This document shows, one piece after another, positions 23,501 through 33,489 of a DNA stretch of 64,000 nucleotides. Under the pieces are notes generated by a model. The model worked only from the letters and a program-made list of their open reading frames with translations, searched no databases and was not told the DNA's origin. A program made the translations under genes and the position numbers. The number at the start of each line of letters is the position of its first letter. Within the stretch, counting starts at the first letter, position 1. The stretch is from NCBI RefSeq assembly GCF_018812025.1, contig NC_063052.1:14905501-14969500 (forward strand). The letters run 5' to 3'. This stretch comes from Megalobrama amblycephala. Its lineage: Eukaryota; Chordata; Actinopteri; Cypriniformes; Xenocyprididae.

Positions 23501-26500
23501 AATATGTTTTTAGTACATTAATGGATCTTGAGAGAGGAAATGTCATTGCTGGCTATGCAGCTATTCATTTTTGTGTGAACTAACCCTTTAAGCATAGACC
23601 TTTGTTTTAATTAAAAAGGCTTATTTCTGCTAATGTAGGCTCAATTTGTAAATGTATGCAACTAATTTGGACGAGCCTCCTCATTGAAGTCGCTACCTGC
23701 CTAATCCTAACCCCTCCTCACCGAGTCCTAAACCTACCAATACTAGGGAGGTAATAATCTGGCAGGGGGTCGAAATTCGGCACAACACCGGTACAGACAT
23801 GCATGCTCGGCCAGAATCAGCTCGAAGTCGTGCAACTTCGGATGCGGAGCCACACGTAAAGTTAATGCCGTGCACAACGGAGCATGAAAACGCTTTCAGA
23901 TTCAAACGCGTCCATGCATTGATCATTGTAGCCAATGACAGACATATCTGATGAGCGCGCGAACACGATGGCCAATCGGTGTTTACAGCGTTCAGTACCG
24001 ACTTGGTATCGAAGTCAGTACTTTTAACAGACTATATTTTGTTTATGAAACGAGTGAAGAGTCACCTGTGTGTGGTTTTGTTTTTTGTGTTGTGATGCCT
24101 GTGCAGGTTGAATGTGATGTTTGAAGCCTACAGTATGTTCTAGAAGTGTGTTTTCACTGTTATGATAGTCTATATATTAACACACTCCCTGCTGTCACCT
24201 CAGGCTGGCAAGGCATCTATGAAAGATTTCATAGGAGCATCTTTGCCCTTTGACCTGAGAGAGGAAAAAGGAAGGTTTTATTTCATTCCTCTCATTTATG
24301 GCATTCTGTGAGTGGTTGTGTTGTTTTGAGTTGATGTTGGATAATACGTACTGTTGCTCTTTATTTCTTGACGCCTGTGTTATGCTTATTTTCTTTCATT
24401 TGGGGCAGAGGTTTTTTGAGTTTGGTCAGGTTTGATTGATATAATGGTGTGCTACAAATAGGGTTGCCATGATAGAAACATTCTCTCATTTTTTTTTTTT
24501 CCCCCACAAAATTTTGCATGTAATTAGCTCAAATTCCAGTCTAAAAATCCTCATTTCACTCATGCACGTCAAGTTAAATTTCATCACAAGCACAGAAGAT
24601 TGAGTTTCAGATTCACAGTCTTCTATAATATAGTTGTGTTTAGGGAGTTGTAGGTGATTCAGTGCGTTCTGTCATCCCAGAACTAATTTTAAAAGTTCTC
24701 ACCCGTCTGTTTAGTGCAGACAGTAAATGTGAAAAGCGCTCTGAAAGTGCAACGGGGTACGTAATGAAAGGCAGAATGGGCTCATTGTTCCTGATTGCTT
24801 ATTTAATCAAAACTCCCCTCTGTGTGTGCTGTCCAGCCTGAGGCTCATTGTCTAAGTGTGGAGGGGGAAACAGCCAGCAACGTCCCTTTTTGAAAACTGT
24901 CCAGCTGTCAAAGTAGCCCTGACATATTCACAATGCTCCCCTCATCTCCTCTTCACCTCTCCTGGGTCCTGCCGTCCCTCGTTTCACCGGACGGACACCG
25001 GGGTGTCGAACGCATGTGACTTTTAGCACGGCTTCAGCGGTCAACAGTAGTGATGTCCGACCTAGGAGAATTTACATCTTCACCCTTTATTCAAATATTT
25101 AATGCGTAGTTGTGCAACTTTAAACATGTCAAATTGTGCCAATGTCATTTTTGACCAGGCTGTCATACAAAGAAATTATATGAATGCATGCAAAAACAAA
25201 TTAATAACTGATTATGTTGTAGTCAATGTATGCTTATTCCTGTGAGCTTTTTGCATTGTGATATAAAAACTTTAGCGGTATTTGGGCTTTTTTTTGCCAA
25301 ATACTTTTGTCAGATAAATACCTGAACCCAGTTTAGTGTTTGTTCTTCCCTCATATTTAAAAAATGTAAAATATTTCCCGAATATTTTCATGGTTTAATC
25401 GAACTTGTAGGTTCATTGAAAACAAATATACTCTCTGAACATCACTTTATATATAATAATATAATATAATTAATATAAATTTTAAAGTACTTTTCTCCTG
25501 TCTCATGTTAATGTACGGACAAGAACAAGAAAGACATTTGTAAAACATTACTCCCTTTGTTTGAGAATTCCGACCAGCCTGACATAGCAACAGTGGCTTA
25601 GCCAATGATGTGACTTTGGAGGCGGAGCATCTGATTGTTTGACCAATCACTTACGGCGGGATCTTGGATTTAACTTGGCTTTTTATCTATGGACCCTTTT
25701 CACAGTAAAATCATAGGTGTGTCAAACGATTAATCGCGATTAATCGCATCCAAAATATATGTGTACTGTGTATAATTATGTATATTTAAATACACACATA
25801 CATGTATATATTTAAGAAATATTTGCAGGCATACACTGTATAAATACTCTATTTATTAGAAATGCATCGATGCTAAATTTCTCTACCGATTAACCGATTA
25901 TTCAGAGTGATATCTGCCGATAATGATAGTTTGGGGGTTCTGCCTTTTATACCTTCTTTTAAATTAATGATAACTTAATTATAATTAATAATTAATCATT
26001 ACATTTTTAATTATTAATCATTACATTTTTAATTATAAGAAATGCAAATAACTTTATTCTCTTTATTTCATCAACTTGTTTCAGAGTAACTGGTATTAGT
26101 TTTAAACAAAGACATTACTCAAATTAATATTAACACACACTAACTATATTCTAAAGATTAAATTAATATTTCTTAAATTTCTGAATGTTATTAATTCATA
26201 TAATTACTATTAATATTGAACATCAGACAGGTTTCTTAGCATTTTCTGTACACACAGCAAAAATTCAGTGCATTTTCCTGCCCTCTTTTGATTGACAGGG
26301 TATATCGGCCCTGACTATCGGCTGTTTTTAAACTATCTGTGTATATATAAAATTCTAATATAAATTATATAAAAACTAGAGATGCACCGATATATTGGCC
26401 AATATCGGTATCGGCTAATTGGCCAATATCGGTATCAGCTAGTATCGGCTTATCGGTATCGGCTAATCGGACAATATCGGTATCGGCTAATTGGATAATA

Positions 26501-28208
26501 TCGGTATCGGCTAATTGGCCAATATCGGTATCAGCTAGTATCGGCTTATCGGTATCGGCCAGTATTGGCTAATCGGACAATATCGGTATCGGCTAATTGG
26601 ATAATATCGGTATCGGCTAATTGGACAATATCGGTATCAGCTAATTGGACAATATCGGTATCGGCTAATCGGACAATATTGGTATCGGCTAATCGGACAA
26701 TATTGGTATCGGCTAATCGGACAATATCGGTATCGGCCAGTATTGGCTAATTGGCCAATATCGGTATCGGCTAATTGGCCAATATCGGTATCGGCCAATA
26801 TCGGCTAATTAGCCAATATCGGTATCGGCCAGTATTGGCTAATCGGCCAATATCGGTATCGGCTAATCGGCCAATATCGGTATCGGCCAATATCGGCTAA
26901 TTAGCCAATATCAGTATCGGCCAGTATTGGCTAATTGGCCAATATCGGTATCGGCTAATTGGCCAATATCGGTATCGGCCAATATCGGCTAATTAGCCAA
27001 TATCGGTATCGGCCAGTATTGGCTAATCGGCCAATATCGGTATCGGCTAATTGGCCAATATCGGTATCGGCCAATATCGGCTAATTAGCCAATATCGGTA
27101 TCGGCCAGTATTGGCTAATTGGCCAATATCGGTATCGGCCAGTATCGGCTAATTGGCCAATATCGGTATCAGCTGATATATCAGTACAGCTCAAGTCTTT
27201 TATAAAATTTGTTACATATAAATATAAATATTTATATATAATTATTTCAAATTTTTCTAAAATATATACATGCGTGTGTGTGTGTATTTATACATAATTA
27301 TACACAGTACACACATATATATTATGTAAAAACAAACTTTTATTTTGGATGCGATTTTAATCACGATTAATCGTTTGACGGCACTATAAAATTTACATCT
27401 TTCTCTCTTCTGACTGGCGTTATCTCTCTATTTGAGAGTTGTAAAAACACTATTGTGGAGTTTTTCCTTTGCTATTCGAGCAAATGGAAACACAAAATAT
27501 ATATGTAATGTAGTCTCTCATCTATGACGACTTCCGCTTCTGAGAAACCCAGAAATGTGAAAAGTGTGATTTGTTTATTTTTGTGTCAAAACATTGCTCG
27601 ACGAGCCCAGCTTAGCAATAGTGGCTCATCCAATGTTTGTCTGGGGGGAAACCTTTAAGAAAACGGTAATTATTGCGCTCTGATATTCCAGTGTACAACT
27701 GAGAGAGATCTATTTTGGCAACCTTATGTGTCTAATAATCACTAGCAGGCATTTCCTTGGTGTTACTGAGTTTTTGGAACTTGGGTGCTTGGCCGCGCTG
27801 TGGTTGTGGTTTTGTATTGCGTCCGTAATGCTATGCTAACATGCTGTGGTGTTTGTCTCTCGCAGGATCCCCACTCACTATGTGTACCCGCAGGCCTTCA
27901 TGCAGCCCAGCGTGGTCATCCCTCACATCCAGCCAGCGGCGGCCTCCGCCACCGCATCCTCGCCCTACATCGACTACACGGGCGCAGCCTACGCACAGTA
28001 CGCCAGCGCTGCCACAGCGGCGGCCGCCGCAGCCTACGAGCAGTACCCGTACGCGGCCTCTCCCGCCGCGACCGGCTACGTAGCCACCACCGGCTACGGC
28101 TACGCCATGCAGCAGCCGCTGGCCACCGCCGCTCCAGGGACCGCGGCCGCGGCCGCCGCCTTCGGTCAGTACCAGCCCCAGCAGCTGCAAGCCGAACGGA
28201 TGCAATAG
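14458..28208 (+). CDS. rbm24: RNA-binding motif protein 24 (complete, four coding exons)
   Basis: Spliced CDS 14458-14625, 15486-15609, 16787-16841 and 27866-28208: 690 nt, 229 aa plus TAG. Rbm24 binds GU-rich RNA, controls muscle- and heart-specific splicing and stabilises or represses target mRNAs. The protein begins [20 protein letters not shown]. One RRM spans about residues 11-88, with RNP2 KIFVGGL at 12-18 and RNP1 KSRGYGFV at 50-57. The intron 1 junction falls inside RNP1, after F56. A short linker ([16 protein letters not shown]) leads to an Ala/Tyr/Gln-rich low-complexity tail ending [13 protein letters not shown]. Length and ends match vertebrate RBM24 (about 236 aa in human). Teleosts have rbm24a and rbm24b; I could not decide which. 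Intron 3 (11 kb) is unusually repeat-rich. Confidence 0.97.
15486..15609 (+). CDS. rbm24: rbm24 coding exon 2
   Basis: Acceptor CTAG at 15482-15485 and donor GTGAGG at 15610. It encodes [20 protein letters not shown], then [21 protein letters not shown], completing the RRM, and ends in phase 1. The residues are almost identical to vertebrate RBM24 and RBM38. Confidence 0.97.
16014..16523. mobile_element. Candidate MITE with GTCATTCGGTTTAACC termini
   Basis: A perfect 16-bp inverted terminal repeat (16014-16029 and 16508-16523) bounds 510 bp in rbm24 intron 2. Variants of the same word occur inside at 16359 and 16487. No coding potential. No clear target duplication was recognised. Confidence 0.55.
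16787..16841 (+). CDS. rbm24: rbm24 coding exon 3
   Basis: A 55-bp exon with acceptor GTGCAG ending at 16786 and donor GTGAGT at 16842. It encodes [19 protein letters not shown]. The phase-1 start and phase-2 end match both neighbouring exons. It is too short to stand out as an ORF; phase and conservation identify it. Confidence 0.95.
16842..18040. other. Start of rbm24 intron 3
   Basis: No exon found. Contains a short GT-rich tract at 17030-17058, 190 bp after the donor, and a T/C-rich part around 17700-17800. The ORFs here are AT- or CT-driven without recognisable similarity. Confidence 0.4.
18042..19268. repeat. 19/21-bp minisatellite, about 60 copies
   Basis: The unit TATATCTCGCAATTCTGAC (19 bp) alternates with a 21-bp form that has an extra TT and often AACTCG in place of ATCTCG. 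About 1.2 kb, very homogeneous. The 21-bp runs keep frame on the - strand and give RDIKSEL repeats, which are not a protein. Confidence 0.97.
19629..20095. repeat. Copy of the TGTCACATGATCC dispersed repeat
   Basis: Begins GTACCAGTCAAAAGTTTGCA, has GTGTCACATGATCCTTCAG at 19853, and ends CTTACTGACCCCAAACC. A shorter fragment of the same family precedes it at about 19520-19620. Confidence 0.7.
20638..21067. mobile_element. Non-autonomous element with AGGACCT termini
   Basis: Ends are inverted (GAGGACCTGTTATGC at 20638; GCATAATAGGTCCTC near 21049). Inside are GGGGCGGGGCC and ACCAATCAGAGCACA. Part of it (about 20850-20985) recurs in reverse orientation at 55388-55520. Confidence 0.65.
22245..22410. 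repeat. Short inverted repeat with CCAAT motifs
   Basis: GTAATTGGCTGTTGTCACTATG at 22251 is matched by its complement ending near 22403 (CATAGTGACAACAGCCAATC). The pair bounds about 110 bp. Confidence 0.7.
22411..22674. repeat. Left copy of an inverted duplication (pairs with 25607-25868)
   Basis: Starts GATGCATTTCTAATAAATAG, includes a GATTAATCG MITE terminus (22530-22550) and continues through ATAGATAAAAAGCCAAGTTA to CAAAGTCACATCATTGG. The whole segment reappears reverse-complemented at 25607-25868. Confidence 0.85.
22951..23591. mobile_element. Fold-back element, truncated right arm (family of 43931-44720)
   Basis: Starts AAAGGTTAGTTCACCCAAAA and ends TGTGAACTAACCCTTTA. The arms contain GGATCTTGAGAGAGGAAATG and its complement. 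The right arm lacks about 100 bp next to the terminus compared with the complete copy at 43931-44720. [17 protein letters not shown] ORFs inside are not genes. Confidence 0.8.
24031..25039. other. Non-repetitive part of rbm24 intron 3
   Basis: No exon and no obvious repeat. 24800-25035 is CT- and G-rich with E-box-like CAGCTG (24902) and CACCTC motifs. It is a possible intronic regulatory segment, by composition only. Confidence 0.3.
25040..25450. repeat. Dispersed AT-rich repeat (family of 4215-4670)
   Basis: Same order of blocks as 4215-4670: CTTTATTCAAATATT, AACTGATTATGTTGTAGTCA, TTTTGTCAGATAAATACC and TTTAGTGTTTGTTC. Confidence 0.65.
25607..25868. repeat. Right copy of the inverted duplication
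   Basis: Reverse complement of 22411-22674, ending at the same motif, TTATTAGAAATGCATC. It retains a fuller MITE end (AACGATTAATCGCGATTAATC) than the left copy, which has lost about 10 bp there. Confidence 0.85.
25869..26340. repeat. Degenerate CCGATA-family element
   Basis: Begins GATGCTAAATTTCTCTACCG, has CCGATTAACCGATTATTCAG near 25885 and ends TATCGGCCCTGACTATCGGC near 26303, flanking an AT-rich interior. Related to 2701-3103. Confidence 0.5.
26391..27190. repeat. TATCGGTATCGG minisatellite, 0.8 kb
   Basis: Units of about 24 bp (CCAATATCGGTATCGGCTAA) and 34-bp variants with CAGTATTGG alternate, and the second half shows a higher-order repeat of roughly 100 bp. It begins with GATGCACCGATATATTGGCC, the terminus of the CCGATA element family, so it grew from an element end. 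Confidence 0.95.
27215..27390. repeat. 3' end of a GATTAATCG MITE
   Basis: AT-rich (TG)n-containing inner part followed by GATGCGATTTTAATCACGAT and a GTTTGACGGCACT terminus, as in the intact copy at 40046-40355. Confidence 0.7.
27866..28208 (+). CDS. rbm24: rbm24 terminal coding exon
   Basis: Acceptor CGCAG ends at 27865; the first G completes the GGG codon. It encodes [20 protein letters not shown] followed by Ala-rich repeats with [29 protein letters not shown] and [10 protein letters not shown], ending LQAERMQ and TAG at 28206. It is far more GC-rich than its flanks because of GCC/GCG alanine codons, which also creates long meaningless ORFs in the other frames. Confidence 0.97.
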
Positions 28209-30320
28209 CAACCAAAGAGGCGGACGGGAGTCGACGCCCAGCTACACGATGAAGACGAAAATAGTTGCTGGTTGTGGGTTGACTGCAAGAGGAGGAAGAC
28301 GAGGAGCATACAGGAGGGGGATAGTAATTGGTAGAGAGATTATTAGTGAGATGGAAACTCCAACTTGCTGTGATTAAAGAAAACAAAACCAAAAAAAGAA
28401 AAAAAGATCGCAGAAAAGGACGGAATCTAGCTTTTTATTTATTATTATTATTATGTTATCTTTATTACAATAATTAATATTAGAGTAGGATATTTATTGC
28501 GGAAGGAGGTATGCAGCGACTAATCACTGTGGTAGACGAAACCTTAAGTCCCGATGCTGTCATTTAATGTAGGCGACCGTTTTTCCGGAAATGTCCCGCA
28601 TTGTTTTGATCCTAGGGCCTCTTAACTTTATATTTATTCTCATTTTTTTGAGGGCTCTCTTTGTTCTGTCTTCTTCTCAAGTGCATTTTTTTTTGATCAT
28701 CAGGGAAATGGAGCATTTTTCAGCGAATTAGAAACAACAAACTCTGCCAATCAGGGATAGTAGACCTAACTGTGGCGATCGCGAATGGAGAAAGATCCAG
28801 TGTTAGCGTGTTTTATGTTTTGTGAACTACCTTTTTATCTATCTGATGCTGAATGTCCCCACTTTCTCTGACTCCTGCGTTGACCTCCTGACCTATGCAA
28901 AGCAAACAGGGGGACGAAAACGAAGTGCAGGAACGGGAGAGGTTTTCTTTTTGCTCCCTCACAATGGGCATCGAACAATTTGAAGGTACTCTTCGACAAA
29001 AAAAGGCAAAAAGACTTGTATTATATGCTTGCAAAAAAACACACACATACGGACTAACATGCACACCGTTACGCAGAAATTTAAGTGTTAATGTCTGTCT
29101 GTGGGCGAGGGAGGACGCATAAACACACAAAGATGACTATGTAGGGAAAAAAAGCTCAGTATTAGTACTAGAATCAGGGAGCAACTGCTGTGTTGGAAGG
29201 AACAGGCACTGATATACACACTCACACACACACACACACACACACACGCAGTCGGATTGCTCTGGAAAGATCACTGGTTCGTCGAGCTGTCGCCTTTTCA
29301 TCCCTCGGAACCGGGTCTGTCGACGTTTCCTTATCCCAGAGAGGGTTCGGAAGGATTGACCTGTGCAACCTCCCAACATCCGTGACGGATCTTGTGATAA
29401 GGGAGGCTATCCGCTATCGGTCTGGTCTTTATATGTTCACGAGCACCAGCACACTTCCTAAGGTCTATGTATTTCAATGAGCGACTCTTTACAGAACAGC
29501 ACTATAGCGAAAGGATCCGAGGGTTCTTTGTGTGCCTTACATTTGTAATGCTATTTAAAGAGATCTGCTATTTAAGATATTTATTTTGTTGCGCTCTAAG
29601 ATCATCGACTTAGAAGCGGTACTGTATGGATATAATGTATTCATCTCATGGCATATTATTATTATTATTATTATAAGTTATTGAGTAGGCTTAGTTGTAG
29701 TATTATATTAACATACTCAACCAAAAGTGTTGTTGTAGGACTTATTTAAGATGCAATTCTGTATGTGCACTGTACAATTATCTTTTTTTTTTCTCATTGC
29801 ATTTGGAATTTTAGAACATGACATTAAATATCGGCTATCGTATGACATTTATTTTATTGCAGGCCTGTTGTTTTGGGCATGTTATCTCCATTTTTTTTTT
29901 TTTTTTTTTTTTTTTTGTTTTATCCAGAACTGTTTAAAAGACTTTTTAAAAAAAAAAAAAGGACAAAAGAAGACCGAAGGGACATGCTGCTTCATACACT
30001 AGAATGTATTGTCAATGTCGAGGATGGATGCTGTGCTTCTATTGCTTTAAATATGCATCAGATGGGCTATTTTACACTGTTGAGAATTTTTATACTTGAA
30101 CTCTTTCTTACAAGGGAAAATATGAAAAACAAAAAACAAAAAAAAAACAAGAATAATAATAACAACAACAACACAAAAAAATTCATTGTCACTGGATTTG
30201 GGCATGTAAAGTGTTATTATTGACTATTTAAATGCAAACGTTCTGTAGGTATTTAAGCCTTATTTCAGATTTTCAACACTATTTACTCTAAATGGAAATA
30301 AAAAGGTTCTATATTTAAAC
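28209..30320 (+). other. rbm24: rbm24 3' untranslated region
   Basis: No coding potential. It contains A/T-rich tracts, a (CA)n run at 29219-29247, a T26-type run near 29891-29916 followed 30 bp later by an A12-type run (able to pair in RNA), and several ATTTA pentamers. An AATAAA poly(A) signal at 30297-30302 probably marks the 3' end, giving a UTR of about 2.1 kb. The end point is inferred. Confidence 0.6.
30297..30302 (+). terminator. rbm24: Candidate poly(A) signal of rbm24
   Basis: AATAAA hexamer about 2.1 kb after the rbm24 stop, followed by a T/G-rich stretch (30319-30360) suitable as a downstream element. It was the only well-placed canonical hexamer noticed before the satellite begins. 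Confidence 0.5.
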
Positions 30321-30817
30321 CTCAAACGCTTTGTTCATTGCACAGGCCTGATTTTTTTCATTGGATTCCTGAATGATGTGTTCATTGTTGCATCAAACTT
30401 ATTATGTGGTGAATTGCAAAATATTTCAATGGTTTAAAGTGCTGATGTTTTGTTTCTGATGGTCTTTGTTTAGACAGGGGGTGCAGTCGTGTGTTTCTCG
30501 TGGATGAAGGTGTCGTGAAAAAGAAGCAGCTATTCTGTCAGTATAAACACACAGGCCGTCGCTTCTCCTCGCCACACACTGAGATGCTTATTTATGAGCT
30601 TGTTTATGCTGGTTTGTGAGGTGACAAATTTAGCTGACCTGTCCAAACCTGTCTGTTTAATAATCGAGCTGCCTGAGGAATATTCCAGGTTCAGTACATG
30701 TTAAGTTGATTGACAGTATTTGTGTTGATTAGCACAAAAAAAATATTTTGACTCTCCTTGTTTTCTTTTAAAAAAGTAGCAAAGGATTTCGATAACAAAA
30801 TAACAAAATAAAATGTT

Positions 30818-32960
30818 TTGTATTTTAAAAATGGACAAAAATCAAGGTCAGTGAGGCTCTTGGTGCCAATTTTTGAGGATTTAAAAGCAAATGTGAAATT
30901 TATAATATCATTTCTTTTGTTAAATCTGACAGCATTTGTGGCATGCATGATGTGGCATAAATATAATTTGCCCCTCTTTTTCTATTTAAAAAACAAAATT
31001 CAAGGTTATGATGAGGGACTTACAATGGAAGTGAATGGGGCCAATTTTTGGAGGATTTAAAAGCAGAAATTAAAAGTTTATCTTTTTATAATAGCACTTA
31101 CATTATTTCTTCTATTAAAACTGACAGCAATTGTGGCATAATATTGATTACCACAAAAAAAAAAAAAAATTGGCCATTTTGTATTTTAAAAAAGGGCAAA
31201 AATCAATGTTACGATGAGGCTCTTACAATAGAAGTGAATGAGGCCAATTTTTGAGGATTTAAAAGCAGAAATGTGAAATTTATAATAGTATTTTTTCTTT
31301 AGTTAAATCTGAAAGCATTTGTGGCATGATGTGGCATAAAAAAATATAATTTGCCTCTCATTTTCTGTTTAAAAAAAGGCAAAAATCAAGGTTACGTTGA
31401 GCCACAAGTGAATGGGGCCAATTTTTTGGAGGGTTTAAAAGCAGAAATTAAAAGTTTATCTTTTTATAATTTGCACTTAAATTATTTCTTCTATTAAAAC
31501 TGACAGCAATTGTGGCATAATATTGATTACCACCACCAAAAAAAAAAAAATAATTGGCCATTTTGTATTTTAAAAAAGGGCAAAAATCAATGTTACGATG
31601 AGGCTCTTACAATAGAAGTGAATGAGGCCAATTTTTGAGGATTTAAAAGCAGAAATGTGAAATTTATAATAGTATTTTTTCTTTAGTTAAATCTGAAAGC
31701 ATTTGTGGCATGATGTGGCATAAAAAAATATAATTTGCCTCTCATTTTCTGTTTAAAAAAAGGCAAAAATCAAGGTTACGTTGAGCCACAAGTGAATGGG
31801 GCCAATTTTTGGAGGATTTAAAAGCAGAAATTAAAAAGTTTATCGTTTTATAATTTGCACTTAAATTATTTCTTCTATTAAAACTGACAGTATTTGTGGC
31901 ATAATATTGATTACCACAAAAAAAAAAAAAAAAAATTGGCCATTTTGTATTTTAAAAAAGGGCAAAAATCAATCTTACGATGAGGCTCTTACAATAGAAG
32001 TGAATGAGGCCAATTTTTGAGGATTTAAAAGCAGAAATGTGAAATTTATAATAGTATTTTTCTTTAGTTAAATCTGAAAGCATTTGTGGCATGATGTGGC
32101 ATAAAAAATATAATTTGCCTCTCATTTTCTGTTTAAAAAAAGGCAAAAATCAAGGTTATGTTGAGCCACAAGTGAATGGGGCCAATTTTTTGGAGGGTTT
32201 AAAAGCAGAAATTAAAAGTTTATCTTTTTATAATAGCACTTACATTATTTCTTCTGTTAAAACTGACAGCAATTGTGGCATAATATTGATTACCACAAAA
32301 AAAAAAAAAAAAAGGCCATTTTGTATTTTAAAAAAAGGCAAAAATCAAGGTTACGTTGAGCCACAAGTGAATGGGGCCAATTTTTGGAGGATTTAAAAGC
32401 AGAAATTAAAAAGTTTATCGTTTTATAATTTGCACTTAAATTATTTATTCTATTAAAACTGACAGCAATTGTGGCATAATATTGATTACCACCAAAAATA
32501 AAAAAAAAAATGGCCATTTTGTATTTTAAAAAAGGGCAAAAATCAATGTTACGATGAGGCTCTTACAATAGAAGTGAATGAGGCCAATTTTTGAGGATTT
32601 AAAAGCAGAAATGTGAAATTTATAATAGTATTTTTTCTTTAGTTAAATCTGAAAGCATTTGTGGCATGATGTGGCATAAAAAATATAATTTGCCTCTCAT
32701 TTTCTGTTTAAAAAAAGGCAAAAATCAAGGTTACGTTGAGCCACAAGTGAATGGGGCCAATTTTTGGAGGATTTAAAAGCAGAAATTAAAAGTTTATGAT
32801 ATTATAATTGAGCTTAAATGATTTCTTCTGTTAAATCAGACAGCATTTGTGACAAATTGGCCCTCATTTTGTATTTTAAAATACAAAAACTGTTAAAATG
32901 GACAATTTTTGGAGGATTTAAAAGCAGAAATGTAAAAGTTTAAAATATAAAAGCACACAT
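30818..32960. repeat. Satellite of about 190-bp half-units, about 380-bp higher-order period
   Basis: About eleven tandem half-units, each with AAAAATCAAGGTTACG, AAGTGAATGGGGCCAATTTT and GAGGATTTAAAAGCAGAAAT. The marker GGCATAATATTGATTACCAC recurs at about 31135, 31514, 31899, 32278 and 32474, showing a period near 380 bp with one half-period slip. A-tracts of 11-17 follow the marker. Small ORFs in it are artefacts. It starts 0.5 kb after the rbm24 poly(A) signal. Confidence 0.92.
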
Positions 32961-33224
32961 CAATCCTTTGCTAAAACACACGTATTATTTGAGCTGTAAA
33001 AATGTTTAAATCATAATTTTTTACAGTTGTTTAGCAGTTTTAGAGGTTTATGTTGACAAAATTGTAAAACTGGAAATAACTCTACTCAGAAAAGCAGTTT
33101 TTTTCACACTGAAATCATGTTAATCACATCGTTCAGATCCACTGTAAGTGTCTCATCATAACCTCAATGTCAAATAAATGTGATAATCAACATGATGCTG
33201 TAAAAATAATATATATGCACTAAA

Positions 33225-33487
33225 AATGCTGGGTTAAAAACAACCCAAGTTGGGTTGAAAATGGACAAACCCAGTGTTAGGGTTGTTTTGACCCAGCGGT
33301 TGGGTTAAATGTTTGCTGGATAGTTTTATTTAACTCAACTATTGTTTAAAAATGACTATATCTGGCTTAAAATGATCCCAAAATATGTTGGGAAATTAAA
33401 AATCAGACACATAATTACTAGAGGCAACAATAAAAGGTGAACATTGTCCATTTTCAACCCAACTTGGGTTGTTTTTAACCCAGCATT
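33225..33487. mobile_element. Intact MITE, 263 bp, perfect 43-bp TIR
   Basis: The left terminus 33225-33267 (AATGCTGGGTTAAAAACAAC...) is an exact reverse complement of 33445-33487. A second inverted pair lies inside. No ORF of interest. It is the best-preserved member of the family at 1-680. Confidence 0.9.
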
Positions 33488-33489
33488 AT

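Larger units (their letters stand above)
21728..24030. mobile_element. Large inverted-repeat element in rbm24 intron 3
   Basis: Left arm 21728-21875 and right arm 23900-24030 are diverged inverted copies (AAAGTCGGTACTGA at 21743 with its complement near 23992; CCGATTGGCCATTGTGTTC near 21808 with its complement near 23965). No transposase was recognised. The interior is itself patched with other repeats, including the fold-back at 22951-23591. Confidence 0.6.

Noticed and set aside
27785..28392. Long alternative-frame and antisense ORFs over the last rbm24 exon
   Set aside because: Shadows of the GC-rich alanine-coding exon. The frame joined by splicing gives the conserved Rbm24 tail.
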